DNA of 35,789 nucleotides from an archaeon (GCA_902812495.1 CADDZR010000014.1:1-35789), one strand, 5' to 3'. Positions 8,598 to 17,223 are shown, counted from the first letter of the stretch. Numbers and translations are program-made. The notes: generated by a model not told the origin, from the sequence alone.

Positions 8598-8709
8598 GCG
8601 GGGGTAGCGAAGCCTGGCCAACCGCGTGGGACTTAAGATCTAATGTAAGGGTAAACGGTTGGATATCCCATCCCTTAGGGGTTCGTGGGTTCAAATCCCA
8701 CCCCCCGCA
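8598..8709 (+). tRNA. tRNA-Leu(UAA) with a 27-nt intron
   Basis: Acceptor arms GCGGGGG (8598-8604) and CCCCCGC (8702-8708) pair fully, discriminator A is 8709, and the T-arm GTGGG/TTCAAAT/CCCAC spans 8685-8701. The anticodon stem TGGGA/TCCCA (8627-8631, 8666-8670) encloses loop C-T-T-A-A-G-A with anticodon TAA (8634-8636). A class-II variable arm (8671-8684) confirms leucine. The stem only closes if 27 nt (8638-8664) are removed after position 37, the canonical archaeal intron site. CCA is not encoded. A TATA-like AT-rich stretch lies about 25-35 nt upstream (around 8563-8575). Confidence 0.95.
8638..8664 (+). other. tRNA intron (position 37/38)
   Basis: The 27 nt between G37 (8637) and A38 (8665) must be excised to restore the anticodon loop and stem. 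Exon ends and intron length fit archaeal splicing-endonuclease substrates. The central helix of the bulge-helix-bulge looks imperfect by eye (a T-T opposition), suggesting a relaxed motif. Confidence 0.8.
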
Positions 8710-9526
8710 CTACATGTCGGGTGAAAACGCGTAGCAGGAAGTAAATGTATCTTGAAGGAGAGATTGTTCATCACAACTCTCAGGATCTTTTAGGGTCGAA
8801 GTTCTGAGTTAAAGTTTCTGTTGCAGTCTGTCTGCTTCGTTGCACAGACTTTTCTTATGTGTTTGCACCTTTGAGATATCATCCTTTTACTTTCTTCTGC
8901 ATATGCTCTCTGGATATATTGTCCGGATAACCACAATATGTGCCTGTTGGGTTTGCAACAAGCTCAGTACAGGGAGGCAACAGCATACTAGTTACGAGCC
9001 TAAAAGAGGTTGTTAAAGCAATGAACCTGAAGAAAGAAATGAAGATGGGATTAAGTCTGATGGACTCGATAAAGTTGAGAAAGCTTGGATAACACATATT
9101 GTGAAACAAAAGCTACTCGGGCAAACTGGAGACAGATTTTCTATGCAATTGATTGGCTAAGGACCGAGGGAAACATCTTCTGTTTTAGGCGATCATCAAA
9201 GAACCCTTGTTTCTTCGTGCTTCTTACTCATTGATAGACGATAGCCACAGTGTACATTTCCTCTTTTAGGTGTGTTTAATGTCTCTTTGACTTTACTGAA
9301 GATATGTCATCTTTTAATATGCAAGTTGCCAAATGCTGTTGAACAAGAATCGGCGAAGTCTTAAACATACAATTCACAAATTGCGTAATTTGAATTTGAA
9401 TTTCGATATGTATATACGTCACAATATTTCCCAATTCCGCATGAAAAATGGTGTTTTTCCCGCTGCTAACTATAATATTTTTGTCTCTATATGTGGGATT
9501 ATTTGTTACGCCATGGGGCAAGGCTA
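8710..9526. other. 817-nt gene-poor stretch with possible decayed coding sequence
   Basis: No convincing gene. On the plus strand a 50-codon open frame (GTG 8940 to TAA 9092) has protein-like composition: a Gly/Ser segment V-Q-G-G-N-S-I-L-V followed by a Lys/Met-rich helix ending in L-R-K-L-G. It could be the C-terminal remnant of a lost gene, but I cannot assign it. Around 9150-9270 another frame reads A-K-D-R-G-K-H-L-L and continues past a stop. No tRNA, inverted-repeat pair or transposase motif was found here. Confidence 0.35.
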
Positions 9527-9949
9527 ATGAAGTTAAATAAAAATCAAATTCTTGTAATCACACTCATGTGTACATCGATAGCATCACAATTAACTTTGAT
9601 TTTTCTTTCACTTTTGCCATTACAACGAGCAATCTATGGTTTAATATGGACTCTTTTAATTGGTCTTTATTATCTTAGCTTTGAGAATCCCAGACTTAAG
9701 AGAATCAGGGCAAGCAGGGCTTGGAAACTTCATATCCATATTCTGATCTTGTTTGTCTTTGGCGGTATAGGTTACCTTGTTTCACTTGGGATAATTTCTC
9801 ACGCCGCTAAAGGAATTCTTTTTCTTTACGACTACAGGGATTATTTTGCGTTATTAATTGGCTTTACTATAGGGCCCGTAGTAGGGGAAATGTTTTGGAG
9901 AATTGCAAGACTGGAAGAGAAAGTTTCTCATGATCAATTAGGGTGGTGA
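9527..9949 (+). CDS. small four-TM membrane protein, unknown
   Basis: A 140-residue protein with four likely membrane segments (about residues 7-29, 34-50, 66-88 and 105-125). A basic loop after TM2 (N-P-R-L-K-R-I-R-A-S-R) suggests a cytoplasmic loop, and the C-terminus is charged (R-L-E-E-K-V-S-H-D). No catalytic motif is visible. ATG 9527 is preferred to a longer in-frame start at 9491 because the extra residues are not membrane-like and a TATA-like AT-rich element lies around 9470-9480. It sits alone in a gene-poor AT-rich stretch, so recent acquisition is possible. I do not recognise the family. Confidence 0.5.
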   Translation: MKLNKNQILVITLMCTSIASQLTLIFLSLLPLQRAIYGLIWTLLIGLYYLSFENPRLKRIRASRAWKLHIHILILFVFGGIGYLVSLGIISHAAKGILFLYDYRDYFALLIGFTIGPVVGEMFWRIARLEEKVSHDQLGW

Positions 9950-10459
9950 TGAATAAGGTTTGAGATGTCTGATGCGAACCTTATGGTGTCTTGTGTAATT
10001 ATTAAACATATTTTCTGCCCTTTCTCAAATCTGGATTCGAACGTCAGGCCGATGCTCATCTTGTCGCAGCAAGGTCTACAAAAGAGACAAGATGACTCCT
10101 TTTATTGAATGTTTCATGTTGAGTTAGATTGTAGCATAACTTAGTAGTCTATGCTCCTTTCCCTTCGCATCTATCATATGCTTTACTTCTATGCTAACAC
10201 CCATCCTATGGTTATGCCATGATATGATTATAACAGAGCATTGATAGAAGAGGAAGGATGATAATGGATTTCTCATTCTTAGAATCGTGGAACAAAAAGC
10301 TGGAGAAGATGAACAAAAGAAGGGAGGAGGCTCATATTCCCAAATTCATATATCAAATTCTTTTCCTTCATCCAGTTTAATTTGATATATCATACAAGAT
10401 GTTGCAAGGCATTACAGAATCTCTTTCAGAGTGTACCGTACCTATGCATAAAACACACT
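9950..10459. other. 510-nt gene-poor stretch with a 40-codon ORF and a hairpin
   Basis: The only open frame of note runs from ATG 10258 to TAA 10380 (40 codons, plus strand). It encodes a basic helix with R-R-E-E-A-H after W-N-K-K-L-E-K, and a GGAAGG-like element precedes an internal ATG at 10264. Its 3' end lies inside an inverted repeat (10348-10390). This could be a tiny gene or the start of a truncated one. Nothing else is supported. Confidence 0.3.
10348..10390. repeat. 12-nt perfect inverted repeat, 19-nt loop
   Basis: ATATATCAAATT (10348-10359) is the exact reverse complement of AATTTGATATAT (10379-10390). The arms can form a 12-bp AT-rich stem and span the end of a 40-codon frame. 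It could be a protein-binding palindrome, a transcript-end structure or the remnant of an element end; no target-site duplication was evident. Confidence 0.6.
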
Positions 10460-10735
10460 TTAATCAGATAAGGAGAAGATTGCTTGTAATAATGAAAAAT
10501 GAGAATAGTGAGCCTGTAAATATGAACTTAGGTTGACAATATCTATGAATGTCGTGTACTCCTCTGGCTCTACATTCACAGACTCGAGGAACTGCGTTAA
10601 TTTCTTGCTTTCCTCCCAACATGTTTTGCAGAATTCCCACCCCCAGGCACCAAGTTTCTCTTTGGCCTAAATTGAGCAATTTTGAAAGTCTAACGAAACC
10701 TGAGGAACGAAAAAATTGGCAAATACTACATACAT
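10460..10735 (-). pseudogene. possible broken small gene (one in-frame TAG)
   Basis: From ATG 10735 the minus strand encodes 22 codons, a TAG at 10667-10669, then 68 more sense codons to TAA at 10460-10462. The downstream part has protein-like composition: G-A-W-G-W-E-F-C-K-T-C-W-E-E, then S-V-N-V-E-P-E-E-Y, including a C-x-x-C pair. Together it would be a protein of about 90 residues. I cannot assign a family. It may be a gene killed by one stop codon, or chance. It starts just 3 nt below the end of the P1 peptidase on the same strand. Confidence 0.3.
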
Positions 10736-10737
10736 CG

Positions 10738-11676
10738 TTATTTCTTGACGTCCTGTTTTACTGCATTAATAACTGAAAGCACCGCAGACTTGGATGCAAG
10801 CATTCCAACAAGGTCAACAATCCTTTCCCAGCTTCCAGAGTAGGAAACTCTCTCTGTAGATGCAGAGAAAACTGTGTCCCCATCATGCGTCATACCAACA
10901 GGAAATATGCATCTAGCAAGCCCTGAAAAAGCCATTGTACATACCCTTCCAAGGCTTTCGTGAGGCAGTTTAACATTTGTAACAACAACCAGTATTGTCG
11001 TGCTTCTTTGCTTAGTTTTACTCCTCAAATAATTCTCAGCTATCTTCTCAAAATCTTCAAAGCTACCGTCCTTCTTTCTCACACCCGCAACCATCTTCCC
11101 GTCTTTAGGGTTGTATATGTTGCCAAGGGCATTTACAATAGCGAGTGTTCCAACCATTACTTTACCAACTCTTAAAAGACTGCTTCCCATCCCTCCTCTG
11201 GACGAATTTTCTATCCCAAGAAGTTTGCCCACAGTTGCTCCTACTCCGGCACCATACCTTCCATTTGGGCACGGGCCGTATGAAGAAGAGACACATGCCC
11301 TGTAACCAAGCTCTTCAAAATCAACACCTGAAATATCGGCAACATCCTGGTCATAAATGTCCGCACCGACAATAAACGGCAGCATATCTGGTTTTTTTAA
11401 TGATGATTCCTCCCTTTCAACAAAATACTTCATAATTCCGGATGCGCACGTTAGGCCGAGAATATCCCCTCCAGCGACAAATATAGCCTTCTTCCTGACG
11501 AATGTCATGTCCGGGCCCGTCGATTCTGTGTCAAATGTTCCAGGCCACCCGCCGAATGTTTTCGCATAAACAGGTGCAGGTTTATCGAAGATAACTACAG
11601 TGCACCCCGTTCCAGCTTTATCTTCTGCTGTCCCAACCCTTAGGCCACCAACTCCCGTTATTGTACTATTGCGCAC
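10738..11676 (-). CDS. P1/DmpA-type peptidase (S58 family)
   Basis: A 312-residue protein of the DmpA/BapA family of N-terminal-nucleophile aminopeptidases, which self-cleave into two chains. Visible signatures: T-G-C-T-V-V and G-G-W-P-G-T at the start, G-G-D-I-L-G-L near residue 75, G-R-Y-G-A-G-V-G-A-T-V-G-K near 140, then S-T-T-I-L-V-V-V-T-N near 222, where the beta-chain nucleophile is expected (here Ser/Thr, to be confirmed), and L-A-R-C-I-F-P-V plus D-G-D-T-V-F-S. Length is near the family norm. It starts at GTG 11676. It is isolated in the gene-poor region, and its physiological substrate is unknown. Confidence 0.85.
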   Translation of the reverse strand: MRNSTITGVGGLRVGTAEDKAGTGCTVVIFDKPAPVYAKTFGGWPGTFDTESTGPDMTFVRKKAIFVAGGDILGLTCASGIMKYFVEREESSLKKPDMLPFIVGADIYDQDVADISGVDFEELGYRACVSSSYGPCPNGRYGAGVGATVGKLLGIENSSRGGMGSSLLRVGKVMVGTLAIVNALGNIYNPKDGKMVAGVRKKDGSFEDFEKIAENYLRSKTKQRSTTILVVVTNVKLPHESLGRVCTMAFSGLARCIFPVGMTHDGDTVFSASTERVSYSGSWERIVDLVGMLASKSAVLSVINAVKQDVKK

Positions 11677-11900
11677 ATTTCAGGTCATGTAGTGCAAGTA
11701 AAAATGTCTTCTTTGAAACTCAAAACCAAGGAATATTCAACATACAAAATTACACTCAACATCATTTGATGATACCATTGATATTTAGAAAGCAATCGTA
11801 GGATGCCGTCGACTTTAGCATTGTATCCTGCCGATCCTTAAAAACATAGCATTCATTACCACAACAAGCATTTATCCTCGTATTTTCCCTTGAGCGCGAG

Positions 11901-12104
11901 ATGGGAGCAGGAAAGTTTGAAAGAGCAAGAAGGTACAAGGTTGTCGAAGAAGCATCAAACAAATATGTCACATTTTATGAATCAAAGGATATGGAATTGT
12001 TCAAAAGATATATCGAAGGGCCGGCAAAACAACTAAGGGAAGAGTACAATCAAATGTTTGGTTCAAAAACAAAGATCTCCAGAATTGTATTGGTAGAGAT
12101 CTAG
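11901..12104 (+). CDS. 67-aa protein, apparently N-truncated DUF4286-like domain
   Basis: Opens M-G-A-G-K-F-E-R-A-R-R-Y-K-V-V-E-E and continues with K-Y-V-T-F-Y-E, a Y-I-E-G-P-A-K-Q-L-R-E-E-Y segment and an M-F-G-S motif. This pattern is the second half of a small dimeric alpha/beta-barrel domain (DUF4286-like, usually about 100 residues). The first half, including the W-x-x-W-x-E-x-H region, is missing, and no trace of it lies upstream. ATG 11901 is 25-33 nt after a TATA-like box (11868-11876), so it may still be transcribed leaderless. A related but disrupted full-length copy lies at 21248-21548. No function is known. Confidence 0.6.
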   Translation: MGAGKFERARRYKVVEEASNKYVTFYESKDMELFKRYIEGPAKQLREEYNQMFGSKTKISRIVLVEI

Positions 12105-12742
12105 ATTCAAACTTCATGATAATACATGCAAGGAAATATGTTGTCTAAACATATGCTTTTCTAACAATCAACGATACAAAAATATGTTGAGAGATTGGAT
12201 AAGCATAACTCCCAAGCCGAAACACAGGGTATACATTACACACCTCTGGAAATTTCAATTAAAGGGGAGCAACTTCTTTTGGTGTATAGAGCTCACATTC
12301 CTTGGCTCCTTTGACGTACAAATCTCATGGGAATATGCCTTAACCATTGTTTAATACGCCTCAAGAAAATTTGTCTTTATCTAGCTAGTATTTACTGAAC
12401 AATCCAACTAGCTGTCTCAGTAGCTATCTATTCTCCCAATTGCTTGCGAATTCAATGAAGTTTATCTTGTTTATTACATCTCGAAGGTCTGGATTCGATT
12501 TTGAAATCTCATTCCAAGGTATACAGCCAACCTTTAGGGAGGAAATTAATCGTGTATGCTTTTAAGGAGTGCTTATACTCGGTTAATTTCTATTGTTGGG
12601 CAGGTTGCTATTATATGGCTTGGATACTCAAAAAGCTTAAGGCTCCAAGCTGAAATAAGTGGTTTAGGTAGAAAAATAACCTCTGTATATGGAAATAGAT
12701 TTAACAGGATGACGGCATATTTTTTTAATAGAAGCAAGAACC
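12105..12742. other. 638-nt gene-poor AT-rich stretch
   Basis: I see no gene I can support. A 41-codon frame near 12457-12579 and a following +1 frame (about 12560-12650, with F-Y-C-W-A-G-C-Y-Y) read as protein-like if joined by a frameshift, which could be a decayed gene. A 65-codon frame ending at 12753 overlaps the MFS gene's 3' end and lacks recognisable motifs. Confidence 0.3.
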
Positions 12743-13927
12743 TCACACACTAAAGCGTGGGAAGACTTCAATAACCCACAAAAGTACAGGTATAGCAGCA
12801 AGCTCAGCTGCCATACTGAATGTGATTAAAGAAAACAAATTGATTTCATATAACAAACCGATGATCACGCTACCAATAAAAAGAGATATACCATAGCCTG
12901 CAGTAAATATACCGTAAGCGGAAGCTCTTTTTCCTCTCGGTACCATGAGAGCAACAGCAGCTGGAATTATAGATTCTTGTACACCCATTCCAAGCCCCCA
13001 GAGAGCTACCCCTAGCATGGAGAAAGCGGAACCACCGAGAAAAACAAGAGGGATAGCAAGAGCTGATGCTATAGTTAGTGGGAGAAGAATTACAACGCCC
13101 ATTTTATCAAATAACTTACCAAATAAAAGAGAGCCTCCACCACTTACACCCATTGCAATTGCATAGTATACTGGAATCAATACTGGTGGTACAATCCCAC
13201 CTGTCTGGAGGTAGTAAGCCATTAAAGGAAATCCGCCTATTCCAATCCCTGAGAGGATAGCAGCAAGAAGATAGGCCCAATAAACTCTTGGCAAACTTCC
13301 AGCTTTCAAGTCCTGAAAGCCGGTCTCAAGATTCTCTGGATGAGGATATGTCTTCCAAGCCATTATCAGAAGAAAAATGGTCATTGTAGCTGGTACGGCA
13401 AGAAAAGCAAATGTCGTTCTGTAGCTATAGCCAACTTCCAATATTACAGCTACTGCAATTGGACCAATTAATGCTCCTAACTGGTCAAGTGCCTCATGAA
13501 TCCCAAATGCCCATCCATAACCTATTTCCTTTGCTGCGTGCGAGAGCATGACATCACGTGGTGGATTACGTATTGCTTTTCCCATTCTCTCTTGGATGAT
13601 GAACCATGCAGCCAAAGGCCAGTTCCTTGCTAGTGCCAGAAGTGGAACAGCAAACATCTGAACAACATATCCAAAGATTGTTATAGGCCAGAACTTTCTT
13701 GATGTGTCTGCAAGCCTACCGGAAAATAATCTTAGCCCATATCCTAGTAATTCTCCAAATCCCGTTATTATTGAGATTGCTGCTCCACCAAGTCCAAGAA
13801 GTCCAAGGTATGGCCCTATGATGGAGCGTGACCCTTCATATGTGAGATCAGCAAGTAAGCTCATCATCCCTATCATTATGACAAATCTTGTGGCTAAAGC
13901 TTTCAAGTTGTCTTTTGAATTATCCAC
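12743..13927 (-). CDS. MFS transporter
   Basis: A 394-residue integral membrane protein with about 12 predicted segments, two six-helix halves and a central hydrophilic loop near residue 195 (Y-P-H-P-E-N-L-E-T-G-F). MFS-type loops are visible: G-R-L-A-D-T-S-R-K near residue 70 (the G-x-L-x-D-R-x-G-R-R position) and G-K-L-F-D-K-M-G in the second half. R-M-G-K-A-I-R-N-P-P-R-D near residue 115 resembles the drug/metabolite efflux branch. The substrate cannot be inferred. It starts at GTG 13927, about 30 nt after a TATA-like box on the minus strand. It is isolated between two gene-poor stretches. Confidence 0.85.
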   Translation of the reverse strand: MDNSKDNLKALATRFVIMIGMMSLLADLTYEGSRSIIGPYLGLLGLGGAAISIITGFGELLGYGLRLFSGRLADTSRKFWPITIFGYVVQMFAVPLLALARNWPLAAWFIIQERMGKAIRNPPRDVMLSHAAKEIGYGWAFGIHEALDQLGALIGPIAVAVILEVGYSYRTTFAFLAVPATMTIFLLIMAWKTYPHPENLETGFQDLKAGSLPRVYWAYLLAAILSGIGIGGFPLMAYYLQTGGIVPPVLIPVYYAIAMGVSGGGSLLFGKLFDKMGVVILLPLTIASALAIPLVFLGGSAFSMLGVALWGLGMGVQESIIPAAVALMVPRGKRASAYGIFTAGYGISLFIGSVIIGLLYEINLFSLITFSMAAELAAIPVLLWVIEVFPRFSV

Positions 13928-14265
13928 TTGCTTTACTCTCTTTCTTAACTCAATTTAAACGTGTGGATGAATTTTTACGAATTTCTAATCGTTAATAAGA
14001 ATAAAATGCTTTCTTCACAACATTAGAGATACACTCAATTATTACTGAAAGCAAAAATAATCTTTGCAAAGGATATGAAACAAGAGCCTTTGAGATATGT
14101 GTGCTTTATCAAAGCCAGAACTGTGCATTATGTACAGATTGCATGTTCTGAATACCACATTATTGTCCAGCAAAATAGTCTCATTTGTTAAATATAATCG
14201 CTCCAAAATTGACTAAAAATATCCAAGCATTCGTTTTATATGTGAAGCATTAAATATGCTTAACG
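13928..14265. other. 338-nt intergenic region between divergent genes
   Basis: Holds the promoters of the divergent MFS gene (AT box near 13955-13965, minus strand) and glycosyltransferase gene (TATA-like 14234-14241, plus strand). A 38-codon open frame (14075-14191) has neither a ribosome binding site nor a recognisable motif. Nothing else is supported. Confidence 0.4.
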
Positions 14266-15714
14266 TTGGATGAACTCTCTCAACTCATAGAGTTTATTGC
14301 TTCGAATTTTAAAGAGGATTCAAGGATATTGATTCTGCTTCCTGAAGGCCTCAGTTTGGTCGAGAAGCTCTTTGAAATTGGATTTACCCGTCTTTATTCG
14401 TTGTCGAGTAGCAAGGATGTATACAACATGCCCTACAACTACAGAATACGCTATCTTTATTGCAATTCAGATGTAACGCATTTTCCTCCAAAATTTTTTG
14501 ATTGTTGCATTGCGCTTGGGAACATTTCCTCAAGAAAGGTTGGATACTTGATTGAGATATTGAAAAATAACGGAACACTAATATGCTCAGAAAGATATTC
14601 GGATCTCTTGCACCAAAGAGGAGAAAGTGTAGTAGATTCTATCAGAGCATACTCTTTTAGCAGTAGACACAATACCTATCCTGAAGTTAAAGACATTGAA
14701 CTGCTATCATACTCGAGTGGAAGGGGAGGTATATCGGAGTACACTCATCTTTTAAGGAGCCGTCTAGCAACCAAATATAGAACCGAGGTCATAGGCTCAG
14801 TAGAAGAGTCAAGGTCTGACATAGTAATAATAGAATACGCAAGGGGTTTAGCTCTTAAGAATATAACAAGGGATGTAGAGTACTTAGTATCTAAAGGTAA
14901 AAGGGTATTTGTCGAGGTTCATGACTCGCTTAAGGGGCTGGGAAAGGATAAAGTTGAATGGCTTGAACAAAGATGTACTCTTTTGTACAGGTCAAATGAA
15001 TCAGGAGAATACGATGGTGTACACAGATATTATATCATGCCACATATCTCCTATACAAACGTCGAGCCGTTGGAGAAGTATTCCGATACAGAACTCTATC
15101 TCGGCACTTTTGGTTTTGCTGGAAGATACAAAAGATTTGACTTGCTTGCAAGAGTAGCAAAGAAACTAAAACTGCCGATAAAAATGATGATAAGTATAAA
15201 CAAAGAGGTTGAAAGCAGGAATTATTTGCAAAGTATAACCTCCCTAGAAAAAATCCTTGGTAAAAGCTTGGGAGAGAACTCTGAGGTTGAGAAAGACGGG
15301 GTCTATGTTAGAACTGGGTTTTTTGAACTAGAAGATATAAGAAAGGAGATGGGGGAGTGTTCGCATATACTTTTTGCACACAGGTCAAACACTTATTATC
15401 ACTCGGGAACTATGACACTTGCAAAAAGGTTCAATAGACCAGTAATAGCTTGTGATTCCTTCCAATCAAGACAAGCGCAATGTGTTAGGGTTGATTCTTT
15501 TATAAAGTTGATTGACTTTAGGGATGAATTACTTGCACTTGGTTCTTCGTTGCTTAGAAACAGGAAGGAATCCTTCGGGATACTCAAATACATGTACAAG
15601 GTGTTATTTGGAAAGGAGATAGATAAGGAATTTTTGAATGAGCATATTTCAACCCTCAGCATGGACGATGATGGTTTCTACTATCTCCTCTCAGCACTGC
15701 AAACCAATACTTAA
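14266..15714 (+). CDS. glycosyltransferase with methyltransferase-like N-terminal domain
   Basis: A 482-residue protein in two parts. Residues 1-130 look like a class-I methyltransferase Rossmann domain (D-S-R-I-L-I-L-L-P-E-G, F-D-C-C-I-A-L-G-N-I, I-L-K-N-N-G-T-L-I), but the canonical Gly-rich SAM loop is absent, so it is probably inactive. From about 140 a GT4-like glycosyltransferase follows: S-S-G-R-G-G-I-S-E-Y-T at its start, L-G-T-F-G-F-A-G-R-Y-K-R-F-D near 280 and H-S-G-T-M-T-L-A-K-R-F-N-R-P-V near 385, where the nucleotide-sugar-binding E-x7-E region would lie but is not clear. It starts at TTG 14266 after a TATA-like box (14234-14241). Acceptor and sugar are unknown. Confidence 0.7.
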   Translation: MDELSQLIEFIASNFKEDSRILILLPEGLSLVEKLFEIGFTRLYSLSSSKDVYNMPYNYRIRYLYCNSDVTHFPPKFFDCCIALGNISSRKVGYLIEILKNNGTLICSERYSDLLHQRGESVVDSIRAYSFSSRHNTYPEVKDIELLSYSSGRGGISEYTHLLRSRLATKYRTEVIGSVEESRSDIVIIEYARGLALKNITRDVEYLVSKGKRVFVEVHDSLKGLGKDKVEWLEQRCTLLYRSNESGEYDGVHRYYIMPHISYTNVEPLEKYSDTELYLGTFGFAGRYKRFDLLARVAKKLKLPIKMMISINKEVESRNYLQSITSLEKILGKSLGENSEVEKDGVYVRTGFFELEDIRKEMGECSHILFAHRSNTYYHSGTMTLAKRFNRPVIACDSFQSRQAQCVRVDSFIKLIDFRDELLALGSSLLRNRKESFGILKYMYKVLFGKEIDKEFLNEHISTLSMDDDGFYYLLSALQTNT

Positions 15715-15751
15715 AAAAGAATTTATCTCAATACTCATTAGCATAAGCGTA

Positions 15752-17197
15752 ATGGTCCTATCAAAAACAGTAATATGCAACAAATTTGGTGTTGCATCTG
15801 AGCATCCTCTTGCATCACTCGCAGGTCTAGAAGTTTTACAGAAAGGGGGAAACGCTGTTGATGCCGCATTTGCAACGAGCTTTGCTATAGCTGTCACACA
15901 GCATCCTCTGGGAGGGATAGGAGGGGATTTCTTCTCATTTTACTTTGACTCTCAAAAAGAGAAGTTATTCTGTCTTAACTCAAGTGGCTGGGCTCCTTCG
16001 GGTGCTGGAATTGAAATTTCAAGCAAGGAGAGACAAAGTAAGATAACAAACTTTGGTCCTTTGTCTGTGGTTGTACCTGGGATGGTTGCTGGGCTTTTTG
16101 AGTTTCATTCAAGGTTCGGTTCAGTTGGGCCAAAAACTCTTATGAGAAGAGCTATAGAGCTTGCAGAGGATGGGTTTCCTGTCTCAAATAACCTTGCAAA
16201 AACTATATCTTTGTACTTCAGCGACTTGCCTGAGGAGGCAAAAAGTGTTTTTGGTATTTCTGGGAGGCCTATTAGAGCTTGTGAAACTCTTAAACAGCAA
16301 AAACTCGCTAAAACACTTAGAAGGATAGCTTCTGAAGGGCCAAGTGCATTCTATGATGGTAAGGTGGCTCTCTCAATAATTAACACTTTAAACAAGAAAA
16401 ATGAGCTTTTTACGCTAGAAGATTTTCGGTCTTTCGAGCCTGAGTGGGTAAATCCAATCAACACAGATTATAGGGGAACAAGAATATTTGAGATGCCTCC
16501 AAACACAATGGGCCCCGTAACAATTAGGATAATAGACCATCTTAAAAGATATAAGTTTGACTTTGAAGCAAATTCACGTAAGCGAGTGGAGCTTTTTGTT
16601 AGAATTTACGAAGATGCATACTCATGGAAGGAAAGGTATCTCGGAGACCCGAGATTTTCAAGCTATGTAACCTCTGGAAGTACAACATCATTTACAACTG
16701 TTGACAAAGAAGGAAACTTTACAGTAGCAATACAGAGCCTCTATCATCATTTCGGTTCAAGAGTTTACGTTCCTGACGTTGGAATATTTCTAAACAACAG
16801 AGCTTCCGCATTTTCAACAGAAGGGCCAAACTCGATTAAACCAAGAAAGAGGCCTGTTCATACACTCTCAACCTTTTTACTTCAGCAAGGAGAAAGGAAA
16901 ATCGGTTTAGGTACAAGTGGAGGTGATTTTAGGCCTCAGCTTCATACACTTTTTCTCACAAACATCGTAGACTGGAGAATGACCCTTGAGGAGGCCATAG
17001 ATTTTCCAAGATTCCTCTGGCAGAAAGAAAAAGAACTAATCACGGAAAGTGGCTATAAACTCGACAGTTCTGGATTTAAGGTAGATGAAAGACCGTACCC
17101 ATCCCATACTGGTGTTGCATCAGGCGTTGAGATTGGAGATGGCTACAAGAAACTTGTGTGTGATGTTAGAGGTGATGGGATACCTGCAGGGCTTTGA
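15752..17197 (+). CDS. ggt: gamma-glutamyltransferase family protein
   Basis: An Ntn-hydrolase that would hydrolyse or transfer gamma-glutamyl groups. The 481-residue protein has the GGT opening A-S-E-H-P-L-A-S, G-G-N-A-V-D-A-A and G-G-I-G-G-D-F-F. The expected autocleavage site with a Thr nucleophile is in G-S-T-T-S-F-T-T-V-D near residue 312, followed by Q-S-L-Y-H-H-F-G-S and G-T-S-G-G-D-F-R-P-Q. No signal peptide is seen, so it is probably cytosolic, and the true substrate may differ from glutathione. The frame opens at 15638 inside the glycosyltransferase gene, but ATG 15752 follows a TATA-like box at 15721-15727 by about 25-31 nt and matches the family's N-terminus. Confidence 0.88.
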   Translation: MVLSKTVICNKFGVASEHPLASLAGLEVLQKGGNAVDAAFATSFAIAVTQHPLGGIGGDFFSFYFDSQKEKLFCLNSSGWAPSGAGIEISSKERQSKITNFGPLSVVVPGMVAGLFEFHSRFGSVGPKTLMRRAIELAEDGFPVSNNLAKTISLYFSDLPEEAKSVFGISGRPIRACETLKQQKLAKTLRRIASEGPSAFYDGKVALSIINTLNKKNELFTLEDFRSFEPEWVNPINTDYRGTRIFEMPPNTMGPVTIRIIDHLKRYKFDFEANSRKRVELFVRIYEDAYSWKERYLGDPRFSSYVTSGSTTSFTTVDKEGNFTVAIQSLYHHFGSRVYVPDVGIFLNNRASAFSTEGPNSIKPRKRPVHTLSTFLLQQGERKIGLGTSGGDFRPQLHTLFLTNIVDWRMTLEEAIDFPRFLWQKEKELITESGYKLDSSGFKVDERPYPSHTGVASGVEIGDGYKKLVCDVRGDGIPAGL

Positions 17198-17223
17198 GAA
17201 AATAACGTTTATTTTATCATACT

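Noticed and set aside
12556-12753. 65-codon plus-strand frame overlapping the MFS 3' end
   Set aside because: No motif, no promoter or ribosome site, and overlap with a well-supported gene.
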